Shown here: positions 9,954 through 17,579 of the stretch, one piece after another
Numbering within the stretch: the first letter of the stretch is position 1
Layout: every line of letters starts with the position of its first letter
Origin: an actinobacterium LLX17
GTDB taxonomy: Bacteria; Actinomycetota; Actinomycetes; Propionibacteriales; Nocardioidaceae
Direction: 5' to 3'
Length of the DNA: 64,000 nucleotides
Assembly (NCBI GenBank): GCA_000471045.1
Contig: KI301992.1
Location: 2,302,060 to 2,366,059 of the forward strand
The notes under the pieces: model-generated
What the model was told of the DNA's origin: nothing
Database searches by the model: none
What the model saw: only the letters and a program-made list of their open reading frames with translations
Program-made: the position numbers and the translations under genes

Positions 9954-11327
9954 TCAGGCGTTGAGCGCCCGCACGGCGGCCCGCGCCGCCACCTGGATGG
10001 GGCTCCAGACCGACGCGAACGGCGGTGCGTAGGCCAGGTCGAGCATCACGACGTCGTCGACCGTCATCTCGGCAGTGATGGCTGTGGCTGCGGCGTCGAC
10101 CCGCAGGCCCGCGTTCTCGGTGCCCACCACCTGCACGCCGAGCAGCCGGCGCGTGGCCCGGTCGGCCACCATCAGCACCGTGAGCGCACCGGCGTCGGGC
10201 ATGTACCCGGCCCGGTCGCTCGTCTCGATGGAGACGACCACCGGGTCGTGACCGGCGTCCCGCGCCTGCTGCTCCCCGAGCCCCGTGCGGGAGATCTCGA
10301 GGGCGCAGAACTTGGTGATGGCGGTCTGCACGACGCCCGGGAACGTCAGCCGCGGCGGCTCCCCCAGCAGCGTGGCGGCGACGTCGTCGGCCACGACCAT
10401 GCCCTGCTTGTTGGCGTGAGTGCCGAGCGGCAGGTGGACCGGCAACCCAGTGGTGCGGTCGCGGGTCTCGACGCAGTCGCCCGCCGCCCACACCCCGTCG
10501 ACCCCGGCCACCCGCTGGCGCACGTCGGTGACGATGCCACCCTTGACGCCCGTCGGGAGCCCCGCAGCGGACGCCAGCGCCGATCGCGCCCGGACACCCA
10601 GCCCGAGCACGACGAGGTCGGCCGGCAGCACGTCCTCCCCGCCCGAGCCGCTGGTACGGACACCACGGACGTGACCCTCGGCGTCCAGCTCGAAGCTGCT
10701 GACCTCGGTCTCGGTGCGCAGCTCGATGCCACGCCCCCGCATGGCCGTGGCGACCTTCTGCGACAGGGGTGTCTCGAGCATCGACAGGGGCAGCGGTGAC
10801 CGCTCGACGACGGCCGTGGCGATGCCGCGGATGACGAAGGCCTCGGCCATCTCGAGCCCGATGTAGCCGCTGCCCACGACGACGACGTGCTCGGGCTTGT
10901 CCTCGAGCGCATCGATGACCCGCTGGCCGTCGCCGAGGGTCTGGACCCCGAGGATGCCGGCCCCGTCGACGCCCGGCAGGCGAGGACGCACCGGCTCCGC
11001 GCCCATGGCCAGCACGAGGGCGTCGTAGGCGATGTGCTCGCCGGTGTCGGTGGTGACGGTGCGCGCGTCGACGTCGAGCGCCACCGCCTCGACGCCCATG
11101 CGCAGGTCGATGCCGTGCTCGAGGTGCTCGGCCGGGCTGCGCGCCACGAGGTCCTCGGCGTCGCCGACCTCGCCGGCGACCCAGTACGGGATGCCGCACG
11201 CCGAGTACGACGTCCACTCCCCCCGCTCGAGCACGACCACCTCGTGCTCGCGGGGCAGACGACGACGCAGTGCCGCCGCGGCAGTCATGCCGGCAGCGTC
11301 ACCCCCGACCACCACGACACGTGCCAT
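9954..11327 (-). CDS. FAD/NAD(P)-dependent disulfide reductase (CoA-disulfide reductase / NADH oxidase-like)
   Basis: 457 residues with an N-terminal FAD-binding GGDAAGMTAA (8-17), a single conserved cysteine in SACGIPYWVAG (Cys44) matching the redox cysteine of CoA-disulfide reductases and NADH oxidases/peroxidases, an NAD-binding VVVGSGYIGLEMAEA (~149-163), the second FAD contact GVWAAGDCVE and a C-terminal dimerisation domain. It probably reduces a low-molecular-weight disulfide, peroxide or oxygen with NAD(P)H; the electron acceptor is uncertain. TAGGCT (11334-11339) six bases before the ATG overlaps the stop of the GNAT gene, so it can be transcribed separately as a leaderless mRNA. Confidence 0.8.
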   Translation of the reverse strand: MARVVVVGGDAAGMTAAAALRRRLPREHEVVVLERGEWTSYSACGIPYWVAGEVGDAEDLVARSPAEHLEHGIDLRMGVEAVALDVDARTVTTDTGEHIAYDALVLAMGAEPVRPRLPGVDGAGILGVQTLGDGQRVIDALEDKPEHVVVVGSGYIGLEMAEAFVIRGIATAVVERSPLPLSMLETPLSQKVATAMRGRGIELRTETEVSSFELDAEGHVRGVRTSGSGGEDVLPADLVVLGLGVRARSALASAAGLPTGVKGGIVTDVRQRVAGVDGVWAAGDCVETRDRTTGLPVHLPLGTHANKQGMVVADDVAATLLGEPPRLTFPGVVQTAITKFCALEISRTGLGEQQARDAGHDPVVVSIETSDRAGYMPDAGALTVLMVADRATRRLLGVQVVGTENAGLRVDAAATAITAEMTVDDVVMLDLAYAPPFASVWSPIQVAARAAVRALNA

Positions 11328-11336
11328 GGCGCGAGC

Positions 11337-11870
11337 CTAGGGCAGGTCCGAGTGGGCGGCTGGTGGGTCCAGCCGCTTCTCGAACCAGTGCTGCGCGTAC
11401 GGATTGTCGTTGTATCGCGGCACCTCGGTGTAACCGGCCGAGCGGTACATCGCGACGGCGGCGGTCAGCTCGGCGTTCGTGTCCAGACGCACGACGGCGT
11501 GCCCGTGCTCGGCCGCACCCTCCTCCAGGCGACGTAGCAGCCGCGCCGCGATCCCGAGGCCGCGCCAGGCGGGGTCGACCCACATGCGCTTGATCTCGGC
11601 GGCGCCGTCGGCGAGCCAGCGCAGCGCGCCGCAGCCGATCACGTCGTCCTCGGAGCGGACCACGAAGAACTCGCCGAGGTCGCCGGCGAAGTCCTCGGCG
11701 TCGTGCGCGGCCTGGTCGGGGTCGAAGCCGGTGCTGAAGCGGTCGTCGAGCTCGCGCAGGTAGGCCGACGCAGCCCGCTTCGCGTCCGGGGAGGTGGGGT
11801 CGTCGACGGTGATCGTGACCGTGGCCGCTCGCGCCCGTCGGTCGCCCAGCTCGGGGCCCGCGTCGTTCAT
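11337..11870 (-). CDS. GNAT family N-acetyltransferase
   Basis: An acetyl-CoA-dependent acetyltransferase of ~177 residues. The core shows GCGALRWLADGAAEIKRMWV (beta4) and the acetyl-CoA pyrophosphate loop DPAWRGLGIAARLL, then LDTNAELTAAVAMYRSAGY near the end. Substrate unknown. ATG 11870 is given; ATG 11897, eight bases after the TrmH stop, would add nine residues (MPSTITVGA) and neither has a clear Shine-Dalgarno sequence. It is the last gene of the sortase-pyrE-TrmH run. The frame stays open far upstream through the TrmH gene, which is a shadow. Confidence 0.8.
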   Translation of the reverse strand: MNDAGPELGDRRARAATVTITVDDPTSPDAKRAASAYLRELDDRFSTGFDPDQAAHDAEDFAGDLGEFFVVRSEDDVIGCGALRWLADGAAEIKRMWVDPAWRGLGIAARLLRRLEEGAAEHGHAVVRLDTNAELTAAVAMYRSAGYTEVPRYNDNPYAQHWFEKRLDPPAAHSDLP

Positions 11871-11904
11871 GGCACCGACGGTAATGGTCGACGGCATCGC
11901 GTCG

Positions 11905-12537
11905 TCAGACGGCGTGCTGGCGAACCCACGCGTGCATCGCGACCGCGGCGGCCGCTCCCGCATTGATGGAGCGGGTCGAGCCGAACTGTGCGATCGACAG
12001 GAGCCGGTCGCTCGCCGCACGTGCCGCGTCGCTGAGGCCGGGACCCTCCTGACCGAAGACCAGCACGCAGCGCTCCGGCAGCGTGGCCGACTCGATCGGC
12101 TCCGCTCCCTCGACGTTGTCGATGCCGAGCAGCGGGAGCCCAGCGTCCTGCGCCCACGCGACCAGGTCGTCGACCGACTCGTGGTGGCGGACGTGCTGGT
12201 AGCGATCGGTGACCATCGCCCCGCGACGGTTCCACCGCCGCTTGCCGACCACGTGCACCTCGGCCGCCAGGAAGGCATTGGCGGTGCGCACGATCGAGCC
12301 GATGTTGAAGTCGTGCTGCCAGTTCTCGATCGCCACGTGGAAGCCGTGCCGGCGCTCGTCGAGGTCGGCGACGATCGCCTCGACCGTCCAGTACCGGTAG
12401 CGGTCGACGACGTTGCGGCGGTCGCCCTCGGCCAGCAGCTCAGGGTCGTAGCGCGGGTCGGTGGGCCACTCGCCGGGCCAGGGCCCGACTCCCACCTCAC
12501 CGTCACCGGGCGGTGCGGCGCCGTCCGGGTCGGTCAC
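11905..12537 (-). CDS. SpoU/TrmH family RNA 2'-O-methyltransferase
   Basis: 210 residues of the SPOUT class, which methylate ribose 2'-OH in rRNA or tRNA with S-adenosylmethionine bound in a trefoil knot. The three SpoU motifs are present: [12 protein letters not shown] (motif 1), [12 protein letters not shown] (motif 2) and [18 protein letters not shown] (motif 3). The N-terminus is acidic and Pro/Gly-rich without a recognised RNA-binding domain. It starts with GTG overlapping the pyrE TGA (GTGA), so translation is coupled. The modified nucleotide cannot be named from sequence. Confidence 0.85.
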   Translation of the reverse strand: MTDPDGAAPPGDGEVGVGPWPGEWPTDPRYDPELLAEGDRRNVVDRYRYWTVEAIVADLDERRHGFHVAIENWQHDFNIGSIVRTANAFLAAEVHVVGKRRWNRRGAMVTDRYQHVRHHESVDDLVAWAQDAGLPLLGIDNVEGAEPIESATLPERCVLVFGQEGPGLSDAARAASDRLLSIAQFGSTRSINAGAAAAVAMHAWVRQHAV

Positions 12538-13178
12538 ACCCCGAACTCGTCGCGGTACGCACGCACCGCGTCGAGGTGCTCGGCGTGCCGGCCGGTCTCC
12601 TCCAGGAAGGCGATGACGTCGGCGAACGTGACGATGGCGTCGACCCCGAAGCCGAGGTCGCGCTCGACCTCGCCGATCGCCGACAGCTCACCGCGACCCC
12701 GTTCCTGCCGGTCGACCGCCACGACGACGCCCGCGACCTGCGCGCCGGCGGCATCGACGATGTCGACGACCTCCCGGATCGCGGTGCCCGCGGTGATGAC
12801 GTCGTCGACCACGAGCACCCGGCCCTTGAGCGGGGACCCGACGATCGTGCCGCCCTCGCCGTGGTCCTTGGCCTCCTTGCGGTTGAAGCACCACGGGACG
12901 TCGCGGTCGTGGCGCTCGGCCAGCTGCACGGCGGTGGCGGCGGCGATGGGGATGCCCTTGTAGGCCGGTCCCATCAGCACGTCGAACTCGCGCCCGGACG
13001 CCACGATCGCGTCGGCGTAGAAGCGACCCAGCCCGGCCAGCGCTGCACCGGAGTCGAAACCACCGGCGTTGAAGAAGTACGGCGACATCCGGCCGGACTT
13101 GAGCGTGAACGCCCCGAAGCGCAGCACGCCCAGGTCGAGCGCGAGCTCGATGAACGCGCGCTGGTAGTCGCGCAGCAT
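12534..13178 (-). CDS. pyrE: Orotate phosphoribosyltransferase
   Basis: Makes orotidine 5'-monophosphate from orotate and PRPP in pyrimidine synthesis. About 214 residues with the PRPP-binding signature [17 protein letters not shown] (~119-135), the orotate loop [11 protein letters not shown] and the flexible-loop segment [18 protein letters not shown] 13178 shares its A with the sortase TGA (TGATG); a GTG at 13181 just before it is an alternative. The gene sits between a sortase and an RNA methyltransferase in one overlapping run. Confidence 0.95.
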   Translation of the reverse strand: MLRDYQRAFIELALDLGVLRFGAFTLKSGRMSPYFFNAGGFDSGAALAGLGRFYADAIVASGREFDVLMGPAYKGIPIAAATAVQLAERHDRDVPWCFNRKEAKDHGEGGTIVGSPLKGRVLVVDDVITAGTAIREVVDIVDAAGAQVAGVVVAVDRQERGRGELSAIGEVERDLGFGVDAIVTFADVIAFLEETGRHAEHLDAVRAYRDEFGV

Positions 13179-13888
13179 CACTCGGCGGGGGCCGTGGCTG
13201 CGTCGGCCGCCTGCGCGGCAGGCTTCTCGGTCGTCTCGACCAGCCGGCCCAGCGCAACCTGGCGGTCGTCGGTGTGGAAGAGCTCCGAGCAGGTCAACAA
13301 CGTGATCAGCTCCTCGGTCGGCGTGGCACCGCGCTGGTCGGGGTCCGGCACCGGGAAGAGCGGCCAGGAGGTCGAGAAGTCGACGCGGATGTCGCGACCG
13401 TTCGTGGTGAGCTCGTAGACGTACAGGTGGGTGCGGGTCTCGATCTCGACGCGGTCGCCGACCTCGAGGTTCAGGAAGTCGCGGAACGGCTCGCCATGGG
13501 TGACGCGGTGGCCGGCGATGACGAAGTTGCCGATCTGGCCGGGCCCGACGTTCTTGTCGTCCCAGCCGACGCCCGAGGACAAGGCCTCGTCACTGAAGGT
13601 GGGGACGATCGGGACCTCGTAGTCGGCGCCGAACCGCTCGACGCGCAACAGGCCGACGGCGTTGGCATCGATGTTGTTCGCCCAGCTCTCCTCGATCTTG
13701 TCCTTGATCGCGGACTGCTTCTGCTCGGCGACGATGTTCGTGCCGTAGTACTGCCAGCCCACGTAGCCGAGGAAGCCGAGGCCGGTCAGGATCAGCAGGA
13801 CGCCGATCAGCGTCACCACGCGGCTGCTGCGGCGGCGCGGGGCGCGGCGTCGGGGAGCCTTCGGCGGCTCCTGGAGGGTCGTCGTCAC
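13178..13888 (-). CDS. Class E-like sortase
   Basis: A membrane-anchored transpeptidase of 236 residues that would join sorting-signal proteins to the cell wall. A basic Pro/Arg-rich cytosolic N-terminus (1-22) is followed by one signal-anchor helix (~24-45). The sortase barrel has the catalytic triad: His127 in IAGHRVTHG, Cys200 in TLLTC and Arg209 in HTDDR. GTG 13888 follows a G-rich Shine-Dalgarno tract. No substrate with a sorting motif is encoded nearby. The link to pyrE, TrmH and GNAT genes by overlap looks like operon packing rather than shared function. Confidence 0.85.
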   Translation of the reverse strand: MTTTLQEPPKAPRRRAPRRRSSRVVTLIGVLLILTGLGFLGYVGWQYYGTNIVAEQKQSAIKDKIEESWANNIDANAVGLLRVERFGADYEVPIVPTFSDEALSSGVGWDDKNVGPGQIGNFVIAGHRVTHGEPFRDFLNLEVGDRVEIETRTHLYVYELTTNGRDIRVDFSTSWPLFPVPDPDQRGATPTEELITLLTCSELFHTDDRQVALGRLVETTEKPAAQAADAATAPAE

Positions 13889-13961
13889 CCCCCCATGGTC
13901 TCACCCCGGGGCCAATGCTGGGAGGCCCACGAATTTTTCCGCCCGGCTCGACGGTTTTCGT

Positions 13962-13991
13962 TTCAACTGTGACCCTCGGGTGCGCTACAGT
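13962..13991 (+). promoter_or_regulatory. Putative sigma70-type promoter for the small RNA
   Basis: TTCAAC (13962-13967) and TACAGT (13986-13991) are separated by 18 bases, predicting a start near 13998. No protein start follows within 120 bases in a fitting position; instead a compact structured element ends at 14073. Confidence 0.45.
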
Positions 13992-13997
13992 TGTTCA

Positions 13998-14080
13998 CGC
14001 AGGGTCGGTAGTTTCTGACCGTCGGCTCCTGTTGTCGCCCCGCCGTTTCACCCCCCGAGAACGGCGGGGCGACTTATGTC
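13998..14080 (+). ncRNA. Candidate small RNA with a six-cytosine loop (6C-like)
   Basis: A short transcript is predicted from the promoter at 13962-13991 to a perfect 14-bp hairpin (14034-14073) whose 12-base loop contains CCCCCC. The 5' part can form a small stem (CGGT/ACCG around 14005-14020). Exposed C-runs in loops are the hallmark of actinobacterial 6C RNAs, which pair with G-rich ribosome-binding sites. That class has two such hairpins; only one is seen here, and mycobacterial 6C/B11 sits elsewhere (between the Ssd and HAD genes). So this may be a divergent 6C RNA, another sRNA, or just a terminator with a leader. Confidence 0.45.
14034..14073 (+). terminator. 14-bp perfect hairpin
   Basis: Arms 14034-14047 and 14060-14073 are exact inverse complements (GTCGCCCCGCCGTT), with a C-rich loop. 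It is followed by TTATGTCT, only a weak T tract. It lies 45 bases before the aminotransferase ATG and upstream of that gene's -10 box, so it would insulate that gene from upstream transcription. Confidence 0.6.
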
Positions 14081-14118
14081 TCCAGCCAGTTTGGTTGCCC
14101 CCGCGTTAGTCTCGACGG

Positions 14119-15285
14119 ATGCGCACCGCGAGCGTCCGCCTGCAGGGTCTGGACACGTCGATCTTCGCCCAGATGAGCGCGCTCGCGGCCCGTACCGGCG
14201 CCGTGAACCTGGGTCAGGGGTTCCCTGACGCCGACGGCCCGTCCGAGGTGATCGAGCAGGCGATGCGCGCGATGCGGGACGGTCACAACCAGTACGCGCC
14301 GGGCCTCGGCATCCCCGAGCTGCGTGCGGCGATCGCGCGACACCAGCAGCGTCATCACGGTCTGGTCGTCGATCCCGAGACCGAGGTCGTCGTGGCGACC
14401 GGCGCCACCGAGGCGATCGCCGCGGCGGTGCTCGGCCTGGTCGACCCGGGCGACGAGGTGGTGGTCTTCGCGCCGTACTACGACTCCTATCCGGCGATGA
14501 TCCAGATGGCCGGGGCCGTCCGGCGCACCGTCACGCTGCGCGCCCCCGACTTCCGTCTGCCCGTCGACGAGCTGCGGGCCGCCATCGGACCGCGGACGCG
14601 GGCGATCCTGCTGAACACCCCGCACAACCCGACCGGTGTGGTGCTGCGCGACGACGAGCTCGCCGCCATCGCCGACGTCGCCCGCGAGCACGACCTCGTG
14701 GTCATCAGCGACGAGGTCTACGAGCACCTCGTCTTCGACGACCACCGGCACATCCCGATCGCGTCGCTGCCCGGCATGGCCGAACGCACGCTCACGATCT
14801 CGAGCGCCGGCAAGACGTTCTCGTTCACCGGGTGGAAGGTCGGCTGGGCGACCGGGCCGGCACCGCTGGTCGACTCGGTGATGCGGGCCAAGCAGTGGCT
14901 CAGCTACACGTCGGGAACCCCCTTCCAGCACGCGGTGGCCTGGGCGCTCGACCACGCTGACGCGGACGTGGTGGCGCTGCGGGACGACCTGCAGGTCCGG
15001 CGCGACCACCTCTGCGCCGGTCTGGCCGAGATCGGCTTCGACGTCACGGTGCCGGAGGGCACGTACTTCACCACCACCGACATCCGCCCGCTCGGCTTCG
15101 ACGACGGCCTGCAGCTCTGCCTCGACCTGCCCCGTCTGGCCGGCGTGGTCGCGGTGCCGCACCAGGTGTTCCACGACGACGTCGACGCCGGGCGCCCCTT
15201 CCTCAGATGGGCGTTCTGCAAGCGTCCCGAGGTCCTGGACGATGCGCTCGCTCGTCTCGCGTCGCTGGCATCACACAGGGGCTGA
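14119..15285 (+). CDS. Pyridoxal-phosphate aminotransferase, class I/II (DapC/kynurenine aminotransferase-like)
   Basis: 388 residues of the aspartate aminotransferase fold. Markers are NLGQGFPDADG near 30, the PLP-phosphate region ATGATEAI (~93-100), the NTPHNPTG loop (~166-173), ISDEVYEHLVF (~196-206), the PLP-binding lysine in SSAGKTFSFTGWK (Lys232) and the C-terminal arginine in FLRWAFCK. Relatives include N-succinyldiaminopimelate aminotransferase (lysine synthesis) and kynurenine/glutamine transaminases; sequence alone does not settle the substrate. TAGTCT (14107-14112) six bases before the ATG indicates a leaderless mRNA. Confidence 0.85.
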   Translation: MRTASVRLQGLDTSIFAQMSALAARTGAVNLGQGFPDADGPSEVIEQAMRAMRDGHNQYAPGLGIPELRAAIARHQQRHHGLVVDPETEVVVATGATEAIAAAVLGLVDPGDEVVVFAPYYDSYPAMIQMAGAVRRTVTLRAPDFRLPVDELRAAIGPRTRAILLNTPHNPTGVVLRDDELAAIADVAREHDLVVISDEVYEHLVFDDHRHIPIASLPGMAERTLTISSAGKTFSFTGWKVGWATGPAPLVDSVMRAKQWLSYTSGTPFQHAVAWALDHADADVVALRDDLQVRRDHLCAGLAEIGFDVTVPEGTYFTTTDIRPLGFDDGLQLCLDLPRLAGVVAVPHQVFHDDVDAGRPFLRWAFCKRPEVLDDALARLASLASHRG

Positions 15286-15359
15286 CGTAACGTCGAGGTG
15301 CGGTGGCTCGTTGTCCGGATAGCGACGGTCGCGGAGATCGCCGCAGGAGGGGGATCACC

Positions 15360-15488
15360 ATGACGACTTGGATCGAGCTTCTCGTCGGCACCTTGCTGAT
15401 CGTCGAGGCGGTTCTCATCGCCATCGCCATTCAGCCGGCCGTCGGCCGCGGCATGAACGGCCTCATGCGTCTCATCACCCGCAACTGA
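15360..15488 (+). CDS. Small single-helix membrane protein, 42 aa
   Basis: A strong Shine-Dalgarno run (AGGAGGGGG, starting 15 bases before the ATG) introduces 42 codons ending at TGA. The product starts MTTWIELLVGTLLIVEAVLI, making one membrane helix (~5-25), and ends with a positively charged amphipathic tail (VGRGMNGLMRLITRN). A good terminator hairpin follows at 15512-15539, so this looks like an expressed monocistronic gene. No family is recognised; single-span small proteins like this often modulate a larger membrane complex, but no partner is visible here. Confidence 0.6.
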   Translation: MTTWIELLVGTLLIVEAVLIAIAIQPAVGRGMNGLMRLITRN

Positions 15489-15511
15489 CGCAGTCTGCGC
15501 CGAGAACGACG

Positions 15512-15539
15512 AAGCCCCAGTCCGCCTGGACCGGGGCTT
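15512..15539. terminator. Bidirectional intrinsic terminator
   Basis: AAGCCCC-a-GTCC, a four-base loop, GGAC-c-GGGGCTT forms a long GC-rich hairpin ending in TTT. It ends the small membrane protein gene on the plus strand and is also placed just after the tRNA on the minus strand. Confidence 0.75.
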
Positions 15540-15546
15540 TCGGCTG

Positions 15547-15622
15547 TGGAGCCGCCTGTCGGAATCGAACCGACGACCTTCTCATTACGAGTGAGACGCT
15601 CTACCGACTGAGCTAAGGCGGC
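15547..15622 (-). tRNA. tRNA-Thr (anticodon CGT), CCA encoded
   Basis: The minus strand folds as a full cloverleaf: acceptor GCCGCCT/AGGCGGC, D-loop TCAGTCGGTAGAG, anticodon stem-loop CTCACTCGTAATGAG with anticodon CGT (reads ACG), TPsiC loop GGTTCGATTCC. The three bases 15547-15549 encode the terminal CCA. It lies between two convergent or independent genes with the terminator hairpin 8 bases downstream. Confidence 0.95.
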
Positions 15623-15719
15623 GGAGTCCGTCGGGGATCGCCCGCCGGACCGAGGCACGATGTTACCGGCCCCACGTCCACCGGACGAATCGGCCCCTCG
15701 ACGCCCGCGAGCGGGCCCC

Positions 15720-15725
15720 TAGAAT
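15720..15725 (+). promoter_or_regulatory. -10 box of leaderless chorismate mutase mRNA
   Basis: TAGAAT ends six bases before the GTG start at 15732, so transcription should begin at or next to the start codon; there is no Shine-Dalgarno sequence. Confidence 0.6.
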
Positions 15726-15731
15726 CGCGAC

Positions 15732-16019
15732 GTGACCGACGACATCCTGCAAGAGCTCGACGAGATCCGCTCCAGCATCGACAACATCGACGCCGCCCTC
15801 GTGCACCTGCTGGCGGAACGGTTCAAGCACACCCAGCGGGTCGGCCGGCTCAAGGCCGCCCACGACCTGCCGCCGTCGGACCCCGAGCGGGAGAGCCGGC
15901 AGATCGCCCGGCTGCGCAGCTTGGCGGCCGAGGCCGATCTCGATCCGACGTTCGCCGAGAAGTTCCTGACCTTCATCATCTCCGAGGTCATCCGGCACCA
16001 CGAGGCCATCCGCAGGTAG
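15732..16019 (+). CDS. Chorismate mutase, AroQ type
   Basis: A small all-helical mutase of 95 residues that turns chorismate into prephenate for phenylalanine and tyrosine synthesis. It has the AroQ pattern: ELDEIRSSIDNIDAALVHLLAERF (helix 1, given in part) with conserved Arg13 and Asp17 region, the GRLKAAHDLPPSDPERE active-site segment (Lys, Asp, Arg), and a C-terminal helix FLTFIISEVIRHHEAI. No signal peptide, so it is the cytosolic form. Convergent with the downstream peptidase gene. Confidence 0.85.
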   Translation: MTDDILQELDEIRSSIDNIDAALVHLLAERFKHTQRVGRLKAAHDLPPSDPERESRQIARLRSLAAEADLDPTFAEKFLTFIISEVIRHHEAIRR

Positions 16020-16031
16020 CGGCCCTCTGGC

Positions 16032-17579
16032 TCAGCAGAGGGGGTCCTCCTCGGGGACGGTTCCGTCGACCAGGAAGTCGTTGACCGTGTCGGCGATGCA
16101 CTCGTTGCCCGACTGGTACGCCGTGTGGCCGTCACCGTCACGGGTGACGAGCACACCCGAGTCGAGCTGCTCGGCCAGCGCGACGGCCGCCTCGTACGGC
16201 GTGGCCGGGTCGCGCGTGGTGCCGAGCACCAGGATGGGCGCCGCGCCCTCGGCCTCGATCTCGACCGGCTCCTCGGCGGGCTCGAACGGCCACGCCGAGC
16301 AGGCCGCGATGCCCCAGCCGAGCGCGCGCCCGAAGACCTGGGAGGCGTCCGCGAAGGTGTCCAGCTGGTCCTGCGCATCGGCCACCGTGGGACGGTCGAG
16401 CGCATCGAGGCAGTTGACCGCGGTGATCACCTCGCCGATGTTGGAGTCGTACTCACCGGAGGCACTCCGCTGGAAGTACTGGTCGGACAGGTAGAGCAGG
16501 ACGCTGCCGTCGCCGTCCTCGATCGCCGCGGTCAGGGCCTGCGTCAGGACGGGCCAGTTCTGCTCGTTGTACAGCGGGAGGGCGATGCCGAAGAACGCGA
16601 GCCCCTCGGTGAGGTCGCGGTCGGAGTCGGTGGGCATCGGCGCGGCATCGAGCTGCTCGAGCAGGCCGGCGATGCGCTCGACACCGGCTGCGGCGTCGTT
16701 GCCGAGCGGGCAGTCGTCCTGCTGCACGCACGACGCGGCGTAGGCCTGGACGGCTCGCTCGAAGCCAGTGACCTGACCCAGCGAGGACTCGACCGTCCCG
16801 AGGGTGGGGTCGATCGCACCGTCGAGCACCATGCGGCCCACCCGCTCGGGGAAGAGGCTGGCGTACGTGGCACCGAGGAACGTGCCGTACGAGGCACCGA
16901 ACCAGTCGAGCTCCTTCTGGCCGAGCAGGGCCCGCACGACGTCGAGATCGCGGGCGGCCTCGGCCGTCGAGACGTGGCCGGCCAGCTCGCCGGACTTCGC
17001 CTCGCACCCCTCACCGAGCTCAGTGACCAGAGTGGTGAGCTGCGCGATCTCGGCGGGGTCGTCGGGCGTGGGGTCGGCGGCGGCGTAGGCGTCGAACTCC
17101 TCGTCGTCGAGGCAGTCGAGCGGGCTGCTCTCGCCGACGCCGCGCGGATCGACCCCCACGACGTCGTAGAGGTCTTGGGCCTCGTCGGGCAACGTGCGGC
17201 TGAACTGCTGGGCGTAGTCGATGGCCGAACCACCGGGACCGCCCGGGTTGACGAACAAGCTGCGACCGCCGTCACCCGTAGCCGGAACCACGAGCACCGC
17301 GAGCTCGGTGGTCTCACCTTCAGGATCGGCGTAGTCGATCGGCACCTCGACGGTGGTGCACTGGTCGTCGCCGCACTCCTCCCACTGGAGCTCCTGCGTG
17401 TAGAACTCCTCGAGCCCCTCGGGCACACCCTCGGCCGTGGGGGTGGGCTCGATCCACGCGCCCGACTCGTCGTCGTCATCGTCGCGCGTGAGGACCAGGA
17501 CGGTGACCGTGACGGACACGAGGACCAGGACGAGGACGAGGACGCCCCAGAGGACGGCCTTGCGGCGGGAAGAGGTCAC
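16032..17579 (-). CDS. Membrane-anchored alpha/beta-hydrolase, Tap-like peptidase
   Basis: 515 residues. A single N-terminal helix (~8-30) followed by an Asp/Glu- and Pro-rich linker anchors it outside the membrane. The hydrolase resembles actinobacterial tripeptidyl aminopeptidases (SlpD/SlpE, Tap): oxyanion segment VNPGGPGGSA, VVGVDPRGVGES, nucleophile elbow GASYGTFLG, then the C-terminal TAP-like lid with the acid in TTRDPATPY and histidine in GDGHTAYQSG. Several Cys pairs suggest disulfides. It starts with GTG overlapping the delta' gene TGA, so it is translated from the tmk operon. Extracellular peptide hydrolysis is inferred. Confidence 0.8.
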   Translation of the reverse strand: MTSSRRKAVLWGVLVLVLVLVSVTVTVLVLTRDDDDDESGAWIEPTPTAEGVPEGLEEFYTQELQWEECGDDQCTTVEVPIDYADPEGETTELAVLVVPATGDGGRSLFVNPGGPGGSAIDYAQQFSRTLPDEAQDLYDVVGVDPRGVGESSPLDCLDDEEFDAYAAADPTPDDPAEIAQLTTLVTELGEGCEAKSGELAGHVSTAEAARDLDVVRALLGQKELDWFGASYGTFLGATYASLFPERVGRMVLDGAIDPTLGTVESSLGQVTGFERAVQAYAASCVQQDDCPLGNDAAAGVERIAGLLEQLDAAPMPTDSDRDLTEGLAFFGIALPLYNEQNWPVLTQALTAAIEDGDGSVLLYLSDQYFQRSASGEYDSNIGEVITAVNCLDALDRPTVADAQDQLDTFADASQVFGRALGWGIAACSAWPFEPAEEPVEIEAEGAAPILVLGTTRDPATPYEAAVALAEQLDSGVLVTRDGDGHTAYQSGNECIADTVNDFLVDGTVPEEDPLC

